This document shows, piece after piece, positions 16,003-23,716 of a stretch of DNA of 64,000 bases. The notes under the pieces are model-generated. The model had not been told where the DNA came from. It did not search any database and saw only the letters and a program-made list of their open reading frames with translations. This DNA is from Halopseudomonas sp002296055 (GTDB lineage Bacteria > Pseudomonadota > Gammaproteobacteria > Pseudomonadales > Pseudomonadaceae), in assembly GCF_050876985.1 (NCBI RefSeq), contig NZ_JBPAPP010000001.1, one strand, 5' to 3'. Position numbers and translations under genes: made by a program. Position 1 is the first letter of the stretch; the number at the start of each line of letters is the position of its first letter.

Positions 16003-17334
16003 TCAGCTCCTGATGGCCCAGAAGGCGAGGTGCAAATTGCTCAGCTCTGCGCCGGCGTGGAAAGCGAAGCCGCCAGAACTGGCAAGCTGCGCGCGCTCAT
16101 CAGCGCTCAGTTCCAGCGCAAAATAGGTGCGGTCGTTGTGAAACGGCAGTTGGCGCGGGGCCACTGGCAATACGCGCAGACGGATGCCCGGCAGGTGCAG
16201 GTTGACCAACTGGCGGATCTGCTCGACGGCACCGATCTTGAGATGGTTGGGCAGACGCTTGCGCAGGGTGTCGCTGTCGCAGTCGGCCTTGGCGGCGAGC
16301 ACGAACAGAGCGTTGTCCAGCAGCGCCGGATCGCTGAGCGGGGCGACGCGAATGCCGTATTGACGTTGCTGTAGCGGCAGCTCCAGCGCGTGCTGTTCCA
16401 GCACCATCGACAGGCTTTGCCGTAGCGCACGCATCAGCAGGCGGAAACTGCCGCCTTGGTCGCTGTGCTGATAGTGCAGTTCAGCGGGTGGGCGTTTGCT
16501 GTCGCAGCTGAAGGTGGAGAGCTCGCCGAGCAGGCTCAGCAGCAGGCTGAACAGCTCGGCGGGTGGTGTGTGGCTGCCGCTGCGCAGCTGGCGCAGCAGG
16601 GGCTCGTGGCGGTTGAGTAGCTGCAGCATCAAGAGATCACCCAGCTCGGCGCTGGCAGCCTTGCCGCGACTGCGCAGGCGTTCGGCCAGCGCATCGGCGC
16701 GGTGCTGCACTAGGCTGATGGCTTCCTGTAGGCATTTCTGCAAGAACGGGCTGTCCTGGCAGTGCAGATAGCTGGCGACCTGCTCGTCGTCCAGACGGAT
16801 GCTGCCATCGCTGTTGCTCTCCTGGATCAGGCACAGGCGCAGGCGCACCAGCGCCTGGTCGTCCTTGGCCTCGCCCAGTATCAGCCGAAAAGCTGGTTGT
16901 GCGCAGCGCAGGGTAGCGCTGCCGACCGCGCCTGCGTTAGCGTCGCCGACGTCGTGATCGCTACTGACATAGCGCGCCAGCGAGCTGTCCGCGCCTTGCT
17001 GCTGCACTTCGATGTGTCCGCTGCTGACCAGTGGCAGGGCCAGGTAGACAGGGGCGTTCAGGGTGCCGGGTGACACGTCGAGAGCCAGTGGTTCGGCCCT
17101 CTGGGATAGATCGAACAGGCTGCCATCGGGCAACAGGCCGCTGGCCTCGGTGACGACAATTTTGCCAAGGGCAAGAAACTGGGTGTCCAGCGTCAGCTGG
17201 GTAAAGCCCCAGGCATGTGCGTGCAGGCCATTGGTGCGGCGGGTCAGTTGTTCGTCGTAGTAGCGGTCATGCTGCTGGAAGTGCTGGGGACGCAGCAACA
17301 TGCCTTCGTGCCAGACAACTTTTAATGCCGGCAT
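16003..17334 (-). CDS. tssK: T6SS baseplate-membrane adaptor TssK
   Basis: A 443-residue protein with the characteristic TssK opening (VVWHEGMLLRPQHFQQHDRY, residues 5-24) and typical length. TssK trimers link the baseplate to the TssJLM membrane complex. The start codon lies one base from the tssJ stop and tssL follows after 5 bp. Apart from TssK, no other baseplate gene (TssE, F, G) is found in this window, which is unusual for a complete T6SS locus. Confidence 0.95.
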   Translation of the reverse strand: MPALKVVWHEGMLLRPQHFQQHDRYYDEQLTRRTNGLHAHAWGFTQLTLDTQFLALGKIVVTEASGLLPDGSLFDLSQRAEPLALDVSPGTLNAPVYLALPLVSSGHIEVQQQGADSSLARYVSSDHDVGDANAGAVGSATLRCAQPAFRLILGEAKDDQALVRLRLCLIQESNSDGSIRLDDEQVASYLHCQDSPFLQKCLQEAISLVQHRADALAERLRSRGKAASAELGDLLMLQLLNRHEPLLRQLRSGSHTPPAELFSLLLSLLGELSTFSCDSKRPPAELHYQHSDQGGSFRLLMRALRQSLSMVLEQHALELPLQQRQYGIRVAPLSDPALLDNALFVLAAKADCDSDTLRKRLPNHLKIGAVEQIRQLVNLHLPGIRLRVLPVAPRQLPFHNDRTYFALELSADERAQLASSGGFAFHAGAELSNLHLAFWAIRS

Positions 17335-17335
17335 G

Positions 17336-17803
17336 TCAGCGGTCTCCGTTTAGGTTGCGAGGCTCGATTCCGTATTCGTTCAAGGTCAGCTCGAAGGCGT
17401 TGCGCTCACCGGGTTGCAGCGCCAGTTGGATGCGCCAGCGGGTGTTGGGCAGATCACGGTATGCCGCAACCAGGCCTAGATACCGGGTATCAGGGCGTGC
17501 CGAGATCTTGAAGCTGCGCTGTTCGCCCGGGCGCAGCTCCAGCTCCTGCAGGGCCAGCAGGTCGGGTGACAATATGTGTTGTGGGCGTTGCTGCAGGCCG
17601 AAGAAGTCGGCCTGCTCAAAGGCGACCGGGTGCCGCAGCTCAACCAGCTGCAGCACGACGGGCGAGGGGCGGCCATGCAGGTCCGGGTTCAGGCTGTCGC
17701 TGGCGCTGAGCTGCAGGTCGATCTTGGTGAGCTCAGAGTAGGGCGACAGCATGCTGCAGGCACTCAGCAGGCAGGCTGCCAGTACGGAAAGAAGACGATA
17801 CAT
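17336..17803 (-). CDS. tssJ: T6SS outer-membrane lipoprotein TssJ
   Basis: A 155-residue lipoprotein with signal peptide and lipobox LLSAC (Cys16). Ser at the next position fits outer-membrane sorting. The mature domain reads as the transthyretin-like TssJ fold (KIDLQLSASDSLNPDLHGRP near residues 27-46 and LVELRHPVAFEQADFF). TssJ tethers the periplasmic end of TssM to the outer membrane. It follows fha by 6 bp and precedes tssK by 1 bp. Confidence 0.93.
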   Translation of the reverse strand: MYRLLSVLAACLLSACSMLSPYSELTKIDLQLSASDSLNPDLHGRPSPVVLQLVELRHPVAFEQADFFGLQQRPQHILSPDLLALQELELRPGEQRSFKISARPDTRYLGLVAAYRDLPNTRWRIQLALQPGERNAFELTLNEYGIEPRNLNGDR

Positions 17804-17809
17804 TGAGGG

Positions 17810-18871
17810 TCATCCGAACGGGTTGTGGTGAAGGCTGTGCAGCAGTTGGTGCTGCTCCTGGTAGGCATCCTTGAGGGCCTGCTGACAGCGTTGCTGCAGC
17901 GCGGCAGGTTGCTGATATTGCTGTTGCAGTGCGCGCCAGCGGGCACCGTCGGTGCGCAGCAGGGCAGGCTCCAGCAACTGTGCGGGTGCCAGCAGCGCCG
18001 GTAGCTGATCGAGCAACCGGTTGCTGGCCTGCTGCAGCGCCAGTTGATGGGTGCGCAACTGGCACCAGGCGCTGCGCAGCAGTTCGTCGCCATCTGCCGC
18101 GCTGAGCAGTTGCTGCAGCGCGGCGGTGCTGTCCTGGCCGTCGGTTAGCGGGTGACGGGTATCACCGGGCTGCAGGTGTGCAGCGCCTTGCTGTTGTGCG
18201 TGCAGGCAGTGTTGCAGCTCGGCGACGGCGCTACGCAACAGCGCGATAGCCTGCTTGCTGATCGCGGCGGCCTGGGCTGCCGAGGCGGGCTCGATGCCGA
18301 GTTGTTGGCACAGCTGTTCGGCCAGGTCGCCCTCTGCTGGTGGTGGCGCAGCGAGGGCGATTTGCGCGCGGGGGAGTCTGATGTGCTCAGCCTCGACGCG
18401 GTGATGTTCAGCGCTGGGCGGTGGCTCGGGGCTGGCTACCGGTTCGCTGAGCCAGTCTGCGAGCGGGTCCGGGCTGTCGGCGCTGTTGTTGTCGCCGTCC
18501 AGCGAGAGGAAGGCGTCGTCAGGAATCAACTCATGGTTGCTGGCCGACACCTGCTGCAGGCGGGCGCGAACTTCCAGTTCGCCCAGGCAATAAATTTGGC
18601 CGTGTTCGATGCGCTCTGGCTCGCCTTTGGTTAACCGGCGGCCGTCGGCTTTCAGGTGGATGCCGTTGCTGCTGGTGTCGGTCAGGTAGAACGCTTGGTC
18701 GCTGTAGCTGATTTGTGCGTGACGGCCGGAAATGATGCGCTGGCGATCAGGCAGCACCCAATCGCAGTCGGCGGCGCGACCAATCACGCCACCGGCCTGT
18801 CTGAACAAGCGTGATAGCGGTGGTTGCTGCGGCTCTGGCGGGGGGTAGATCACGTCGAGCATCAGCTCCAT
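17810..18871 (-). CDS. fha: T6SS FHA-domain protein (Fha/TagH type)
   Basis: A 353-residue cytosolic protein. The N-terminal FHA domain (residues about 25-105) has all the usual phosphothreonine-binding positions: Gly31-Arg32, Ser48, His51 and Asn69-Gly70. A low-complexity linker and a helical, glutamine-rich C-terminal region follow. In T6SS operons with a kinase/phosphatase pair, such proteins are phosphorylated and trigger assembly. The start overlaps the stop of the preceding small lipoprotein gene by 10 bp (ATGGAGCTGA), which suggests translational coupling. Confidence 0.93.
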   Translation of the reverse strand: MELMLDVIYPPPEPQQPPLSRLFRQAGGVIGRAADCDWVLPDRQRIISGRHAQISYSDQAFYLTDTSSNGIHLKADGRRLTKGEPERIEHGQIYCLGELEVRARLQQVSASNHELIPDDAFLSLDGDNNSADSPDPLADWLSEPVASPEPPPSAEHHRVEAEHIRLPRAQIALAAPPPAEGDLAEQLCQQLGIEPASAAQAAAISKQAIALLRSAVAELQHCLHAQQQGAAHLQPGDTRHPLTDGQDSTAALQQLLSAADGDELLRSAWCQLRTHQLALQQASNRLLDQLPALLAPAQLLEPALLRTDGARWRALQQQYQQPAALQQRCQQALKDAYQEQHQLLHSLHHNPFG

Positions 18872-19029
18872 CGCTCGTCCCCCTGCATTGGTGGTGCGCT
18901 CGGGGTGTCAAGTGGCTGATATTGCTCGTCATCGAAGCGCAGGTTGCCGTTACATCCGCAAAGCAGGCAGAGCGACAGGAAGAGCGCTGTGGCAGGTGTG
19001 AAGTGGGAAGGGAGAAGCGGTAGGCGCAT
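18862..19029 (-). CDS. Small T6SS-operon lipoprotein (OrfX-like)
   Basis: A 55-residue frame that is easy to miss. It reads MRLPLLPSHF at the start, a hydrophobic core TALFLSLCLLCGC with a lipobox ending at Cys26 (LCGC), and a short mature tail of about 30 residues ending DERWS. The first residue after the lipid cysteine is Asn. Its stop codon lies inside the start region of fha (10-bp overlap), and it is the first gene after the sigma-54 promoter at 19086-19101, so it is very likely translated. From memory, P. aeruginosa H2-T6SS has a small gene called orfX at the same place; homology is not tested. Function is unknown. Confidence 0.75.
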   Translation of the reverse strand: MRLPLLPSHFTPATALFLSLCLLCGCNGNLRFDDEQYQPLDTPSAPPMQGDERWS

Positions 19030-19085
19030 TGCTTAATCCATTTGCTACTGAACAGAACCCGTCCTGGGTCGATAGCTCAGCAGCG

Positions 19086-19101
19086 AGCAAGCTTTGTGCC
19101 T
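19086..19101 (-). promoter_or_regulatory. Sigma-54 (RpoN) promoter of the T6SS operon
   Basis: On the minus strand AGGCAC-AAAGC-TTGCT matches the consensus TGGCAC-N5-TTGCW at all but one base, with the diagnostic GG-N10-GC spacing. The expected start is near 19076, about 47 bases ahead of the first ATG. RpoN control fits an H2-type T6SS. Confidence 0.85.
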
Positions 19102-19119
19102 ATATTTTTATTCTTTTCT

Positions 19120-19132
19120 AATCAGATAGTTA
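19120..19132 (+). promoter_or_regulatory. IHF-binding consensus upstream of the sigma-54 promoter
   Basis: AATCAGATAGTTA matches the IHF consensus WATCARNNNNTTR at every defined position. It lies about 45-57 bases upstream of the predicted start in an A/T-rich block, the usual place for a bend between enhancer and promoter. Confidence 0.75.
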
Positions 19133-19180
19133 TGATGATTTTGATGTTTGGATTGCGGGAGGTGTGATGCTTATCTCGGC

Positions 19181-19206
19181 GCACTGCGCAACAGGTTGCG
19201 CAGTGC
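19181..19206. promoter_or_regulatory. Perfect 12-bp-arm palindrome, candidate activator site
   Basis: GCACTGCGCAAC (19181-19192) and GTTGCGCAGTGC (19195-19206) are exact reverse complements 2 bases apart. The centre is about 117 bases upstream of the predicted T6SS start, a normal enhancer distance for a sigma-54 activator. It also lies 31 bases after the peptidase stop and might end that transcript, but no U-run is present. Confidence 0.6.
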
Positions 19207-19237
19207 TGGCGAAAAGTGGCGCATGTCGCTTTGAAGG

Positions 19238-20158
19238 TTAGCGACAGACTGGGATCATGCAGCTGCCATCGCTGGCACTTTGACTGTCTGCAGCGCAGGC
19301 GCGCACCTGCTCGGCAGCGGCGTCACAACCCATCTCCTGCATGCCGGTGGCCAGGTTGTTCCATCCGGCGGGGTACTCTGGGAAGCGGCGTACCAACTCG
19401 CTGAAATGCTCGATAGCCTCTGCTTGCTGGCCGTTGTTCCAGGCGATGTTGCCCAGGCCCAGCAGCGCTGCGGGTTGATCTGGCCAGCGCTCGGCGGCGG
19501 CTTGGTAAGCTTTGGCAGCGTTGTCGGTTTGACCCAATTGCTCCAGATCGGCTGCGGCGGCGAGGAAGGGCAGAGGCTCAGCGCTGGCCGGGATACGGTC
19601 CGGCGGTACTGCAACCCGCGCCCAATGCTCAGCTCGTTCCCAGGTGCGCATAAAGAGTGCGAAGGGCTCGCGCTGTCGGGCATTGAGCCCTGAGTGCAAG
19701 ATCAGCTCCTGGGTATTCAGGTCGTAGCCCACGGCAACCGCGTAGTGCCACTGGGGATACCAGTCGAAGGCCAGGTTCTGCATTACCAGCACTGCATTGC
19801 CGTCGTCCAATTCGCGCAAGATGGCGTCCAGCTCTGGAGCCAGCGGGTAGACAAGCAGCCCTTGCTCGCGGGCGGCAGCTACCATCTCTACCTGCAATGT
19901 GCCCTGACGTTCGGGCAGATAAACTCGGCCCTTCAGTTGCTCAGGGCTGATCTGGATTCCCCGCTGGCCTAACAGCATGGACAGCGATGCCGGGCCGCAC
20001 TGATAGGCGTCCTGCGCGTGGAAGGGCAGGTCAGTCAGCAAGCGGTTGGGGGGCAGGTCAGTGGGCAGATCGGGAGTAGTGCGGGGGGCGAGGCCGGCAC
20101 AGGCTGACAGCATGGCTGTCAGCCCTAATAGCAGGCCAAGGCGCATAGCCTTGTACAT
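19238..20158 (-). CDS. C39-like cysteine peptidase lipoprotein with TPR tail (PA2778 family)
   Basis: A 306-residue predicted lipoprotein: signal peptide with lipobox LSAC (Cys20), then a papain-like C39 domain with the active cysteine in AYQCGPASLSMLLG (Cys54) and the active histidine in WHYAVAVGYD (His138), then tetratricopeptide repeats (residues about 190-300). C39 domains elsewhere remove double-glycine leaders from bacteriocins, but this one is anchored outside the cytoplasm and has no ABC transporter. It follows a small membrane protein of the PA2779 family by 3 bp, and the two occur together in Pseudomonas. The substrate is unknown; the partner protein is a natural candidate. Confidence 0.85.
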   Translation of the reverse strand: MYKAMRLGLLLGLTAMLSACAGLAPRTTPDLPTDLPPNRLLTDLPFHAQDAYQCGPASLSMLLGQRGIQISPEQLKGRVYLPERQGTLQVEMVAAAREQGLLVYPLAPELDAILRELDDGNAVLVMQNLAFDWYPQWHYAVAVGYDLNTQELILHSGLNARQREPFALFMRTWERAEHWARVAVPPDRIPASAEPLPFLAAAADLEQLGQTDNAAKAYQAAAERWPDQPAALLGLGNIAWNNGQQAEAIEHFSELVRRFPEYPAGWNNLATGMQEMGCDAAAEQVRACAADSQSASDGSCMIPVCR

Positions 20159-20161
20159 GGT

Positions 20162-20563
20162 TTAATTCACGCAGTTGATGAAGCTGTAGATGTTGGTTGC
20201 GCAGAGCATGTCGGTAATGATGAAGATCACCAGAAACAGCACGATGATACCGACAATACCAGCGCCGGCCGGCGCGTCATCAAGCTGGCTGTTGAACTGG
20301 GCAAGTTCATCGGCGGTCAGGCTGTCGATACGCTTTTCGACCTGGTCCTGAGAGACGCCGAGGCTGGCCAGCTTATCCTGCACTGCCTGATCGTCGAGCA
20401 TTGCCTTGAGTTCGGCGCGGTCGACACTCAGCTGTTGCTGGGCGACGGCTTCGCCGGTACCGACCATGGCGGCCTGGGCTTGCAGGCTGGCCATGGAGGT
20501 CAGCATGAACAGTGCGGTCAGCAGGATAGACAGGTAACGCTTGGTGGATCGCATGAAAGTCAT
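20162..20563 (-). CDS. PA2779-family small membrane protein
   Basis: A 133-residue protein with an N-terminal signal peptide (cut near residue 32, QAQAAM), a helical acidic middle (residues about 40-97) and one strongly hydrophobic C-terminal segment (GIVGIIVLFLVIFIITDML, about 102-120) followed by CATNIYSFINCVN with two cysteines. The start ATG at 20563 has GAGGAA upstream. It is encoded 3 bp before a C39-type peptidase lipoprotein. Molecular function is unknown. The layout, a secreted precursor-like protein beside a leader-type peptidase, suggests the peptidase may act on it; this is inference. Confidence 0.82.
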   Translation of the reverse strand: MTFMRSTKRYLSILLTALFMLTSMASLQAQAAMVGTGEAVAQQQLSVDRAELKAMLDDQAVQDKLASLGVSQDQVEKRIDSLTADELAQFNSQLDDAPAGAGIVGIIVLFLVIFIITDMLCATNIYSFINCVN

Positions 20564-20730
20564 GGGTTATTCCTCATTCTGTTGTGGCTTCCCTGCATGG
20601 AAGCTTTCAACCACCGGAGGGTGGCCGTCCGATGCGCATGCTGCGCTCCCTTTAAACGACCTGTGCAACGGCTAGAGGTTCCAAAGTGCCACTGCAGTTG
20701 TGATCTGCTTCACCTCCCGTGTGGCGCTGA

Positions 20731-22014
20731 CTACAGCCCAAACTTGTCACGCATCTGGTAGTACCAGGCACCGATGGCAGTAAATGGCACACGCAGCAAG
20801 CGGCCGCCCGGGAAGGGGTAGTGTGGCAGGGCGGCAAAGGCGTCAAATCGCTCGGCCTGGCCGCGCAGTACTTCGGCCAGAACACGCCCGGCAACGTGGG
20901 TAAAGGTGACCCCGTGTCCGCTGCATCCCTGTGAGTAATAAATGTTGCTGCCAATGCGACCGACCTGTGGCAAGCGCGATAGCGTGAGCAGGAAATTGCC
21001 GGTCCAGGCGTAATCGATCTTTACGTCCTTGAGCTGCGGAAAGGTTTTAATCAGGTTCGGACGAATCAGCGCCTCGATGTTACTGGGGTCGCGAGCGCCG
21101 TAGACCACGCCGCCGCCAAAGATCAGGCGGCGGTCGCCGGAGAGCCGATAGTAGTCCAGCAGATAGGCGCAGTCTTCGACGCAGTAGTCCTGTGGCAGCA
21201 GTGAACTGGCAAGCTCTTCGGACAGGGGCTCGGTAGTAATAACCTGCGTCCCGCAGGGCATGGATTTGGCTGCCAGCTGCGGCAGCAGATCGCCAAGGTA
21301 GGCGTTGCCGGCAACGATGACGTAGCGTGCTTTGACTTGCCCGTTGGCCGTGTGCACCACGGGGTTCTCGCCCTGGTCGATGCGGGTTACCGGCGAATGT
21401 TCATGAATGACGCCACCCAGTGATTCAAACGCAGCTGCCTCGCCTAGCACCAGGTTCAGGGGGTGTATGTGGCCGCCACTCATGTCCAGCATGCCGCCGA
21501 CGTAAATGTCGGTATTGACCACCTCGCGGATACGGCGCTCATCGAGCAGCTCCAGCTGGGTGTTGCCATAGCGTTCCCAGAGCTTTTTCTGTGCCTCCAG
21601 GTGCTGCATGTGCTTGGCGTTAAACGCCGCGAACACGCCACCGTCTTTCAAATCGCAATCGATGCCATAGCGCGCGACCCGTTCGCGGATGATGCGACCG
21701 CCCTCAAAGGCCATTTCGCCCAGCAGGCGAGCCTGGTCGGCGCCCAGGGTACGCTCGATAACGTCGATATCGCGGCTGTAGCTGTTGACGATTTGCCCGC
21801 CGTTGCGTCCAGATGCGCCGAAACCCACCTGCACAGCCTCCAGCACGGTGACCCGAAAGCCCTGTTCGGCAAGATGCAGGGCGGCCGAAATACCGGTGAA
21901 GCCAGCACCCACCACGCAAACATCAGTCTCGCTGGCGCCCTGCAGCGCGGGGCGCGCTGGCGAAGGGTTGGCCGAGGCGGCGTAATAGGACGTGGTGTGT
22001 TGAGTCTCGACCAT
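20731..22014 (-). CDS. FAD-dependent amine oxidoreductase (PuuB / gamma-glutamylputrescine oxidase-like)
   Basis: A 427-residue DAO-family flavoprotein. The Rossmann motif VVGAGFTGISAALHLAEQG is at residues about 35-53, followed by GFGASGRNGGQI (about 66-77), the stretch in which this family contacts FAD, and near the C-terminus YYSQGCSGHGVTFTHVAG. This pattern fits oxidases that deaminate gamma-glutamylputrescine or related amines. The start is the ATG at 22014; a TTG further upstream would add 12 residues. No other putrescine-pathway gene is adjacent, so the substrate is a guess. A short palindrome lies in the upstream region. Confidence 0.8.
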   Translation of the reverse strand: MVETQHTTSYYAASANPSPARPALQGASETDVCVVGAGFTGISAALHLAEQGFRVTVLEAVQVGFGASGRNGGQIVNSYSRDIDVIERTLGADQARLLGEMAFEGGRIIRERVARYGIDCDLKDGGVFAAFNAKHMQHLEAQKKLWERYGNTQLELLDERRIREVVNTDIYVGGMLDMSGGHIHPLNLVLGEAAAFESLGGVIHEHSPVTRIDQGENPVVHTANGQVKARYVIVAGNAYLGDLLPQLAAKSMPCGTQVITTEPLSEELASSLLPQDYCVEDCAYLLDYYRLSGDRRLIFGGGVVYGARDPSNIEALIRPNLIKTFPQLKDVKIDYAWTGNFLLTLSRLPQVGRIGSNIYYSQGCSGHGVTFTHVAGRVLAEVLRGQAERFDAFAALPHYPFPGGRLLRVPFTAIGAWYYQMRDKFGL

Positions 22015-22035
22015 GAGTGCACCTATGCGATTGTT

Positions 22036-22055
22036 GAATATTTTTGACAATATTC
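22036..22055. promoter_or_regulatory. Short inverted repeat upstream of the PuuB-like gene
   Basis: GAATATT (22036-22042) and AATATTC (22049-22055) are perfect 7-bp arms separated by 6 bases. It lies about 20-40 bases upstream of the start codon and could be an operator. No regulator gene is beside it. Confidence 0.4.
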
Positions 22056-22144
22056 GCTGATGCTACTCGCAGGGATGCTCTATTGCCATAGGGTGCTCAA
22101 AAAAAGACACAGCTGGCCGCCTGCGGGATGCGCCGCGTAAAGGC

Positions 22145-23716
22145 TCAGCTGTGGGCGGGCTCGGCAGTGCTGGAAGCCGGCGCTGGCTCTGCTTTGGGAA
22201 GGGCGCGGCACATCAGCACGAATACCATCGAGAAGCCGAGCATGATGGCGATCAGGTGAAAGGCATCGTTGTAGGCCATGATTGCCGCTTGCTGATGCAC
22301 CTGGTTATTGAGCAACTGCAGCGCAGCCTGGGGGTCGCCGACCTGAGTGGTGAGCAGCTGCATGCGCTCCTGAAACGCCGGATTACCGGGCGTGATGTGC
22401 TCACGCAAAAAGTCAAAGTAGTACTTGGCGCGGCTATCGAGGATGGTCGCGAGCGCGGCGATCCCGATGGCGCCGCCCAGATTGCGCAGAATATTGTACA
22501 GGCTGGAGGCTGACCCGGCTTGCGAGGGCGCGATCATGGCGGTGGCGATGATCGACATGGGCACCAGCACCATCGGCTGGCCGAAGGCACGGAAAATCTG
22601 GATAGCGATGAACTGGTCACCGGCAAAGTCCAGGTTTAGGCGGCCGCTGAAGAAACTGGCGAAGGCAAACAGAAAAAAGCCCGTCGCGCAGATCAGGCGA
22701 GCATCGATAAACCGCATCAAGATCGGCACCAGCGGAATGATCAATAGCTGCGGGATGCCCATCCACATGATGACCTGGCCGATCTGCAGCGCGTTGTAGC
22801 CTTGAATCTGGGCCAGGTAGACCGGCAGCACGAACACCGTGCCGTAAAGGCCAACGCCCAGGCCGATATTGGCCAGGCTGCCGAGCAGAAAGTTGCGGTC
22901 CTTCAGCAGGCGCAGGTTTACCAACGGATTATCGCGGGTCAATTGGACTATCACGAAGCAGCACAGACTAATGAAGGCAATGATCGCCAGGGTCATGATC
23001 AGTCGTGACTCAAACCAGTCCTCGCGATGCCCCTCTTCCAGAAATACCTGCAGGCAGCCCAGGCCGATTGCCATGGTAGCGATGCCAATGTAGTCGCCCT
23101 GACGCAGCAGGTCCCAGCGTGGCTTGGCCTTGTCCAGGCCGTACATCAAGCCAGCGGCCATCAGAATGCCCGGGAAGATATTGATATAGAAAATGTATTC
23201 CCAGCCGAAGTTTTCGGTCAGCCAGCCGCCGATAGTGGGCCCAATTGACGGGGCGAAGGTGGCGGTAATGGCGAACATTGCCATGCCCTTGGGGCGCTGG
23301 GCGGGTGGCAGCTTGGTCAGAATCAGGGTGAAGGCGAAAGGGATCAGTGCGCCGCCGGCCAGGCCTTGCAAGGCGCGGAACACGATCATGCTTTCCAGGC
23401 TCCAGGCCATGGAGCACAACAGCGAGGCAATGACGAAGATGGTGGAGATGGTGACCGCAAAGCGTCGCGGCGAGAAGATGGTGGTCAACCAGGCCGCCAG
23501 CGGAATAATGATGATCTCGGCCACCAGATAGGAGGTGGAAATCCAGGAGCCTTCCTCGATGGTCGCCGACAGCGCGCCCTGAATGTCCTTCAGCGAGGAG
23601 TTGATGATCTGGATGTCGAGAATCGCCATAAAGGCGCCGAGGATGGCGCTGAGCAGGGCGATCCAGTCGCGTCTGCTCGGTGGTGGAATCTCGTTGTTGA
23701 AGCCGGCATCAGCCAC
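22145..23716 (-). CDS. emrB: EmrB-type DHA2 major facilitator efflux pump
   Basis: A 523-residue inner-membrane transporter with about 14 hydrophobic segments, typical of the DHA2 (EmrB/QacA) subfamily. It shows the motif C-like helix with MAIFAITATFAPSIGPTIGG (residues about 145-165) and the early LDIQIINSSLKDIQG (about 33-47). It pairs with the EmrA-type fusion protein encoded just upstream (8-bp overlap) and an outer-membrane channel encoded elsewhere to export hydrophobic drugs or uncouplers. The adjacent divergent LysR gene is the likely regulator. Confidence 0.9.
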   Translation of the reverse strand: MADAGFNNEIPPPSRRDWIALLSAILGAFMAILDIQIINSSLKDIQGALSATIEEGSWISTSYLVAEIIIIPLAAWLTTIFSPRRFAVTISTIFVIASLLCSMAWSLESMIVFRALQGLAGGALIPFAFTLILTKLPPAQRPKGMAMFAITATFAPSIGPTIGGWLTENFGWEYIFYINIFPGILMAAGLMYGLDKAKPRWDLLRQGDYIGIATMAIGLGCLQVFLEEGHREDWFESRLIMTLAIIAFISLCCFVIVQLTRDNPLVNLRLLKDRNFLLGSLANIGLGVGLYGTVFVLPVYLAQIQGYNALQIGQVIMWMGIPQLLIIPLVPILMRFIDARLICATGFFLFAFASFFSGRLNLDFAGDQFIAIQIFRAFGQPMVLVPMSIIATAMIAPSQAGSASSLYNILRNLGGAIGIAALATILDSRAKYYFDFLREHITPGNPAFQERMQLLTTQVGDPQAALQLLNNQVHQQAAIMAYNDAFHLIAIMLGFSMVFVLMCRALPKAEPAPASSTAEPAHS

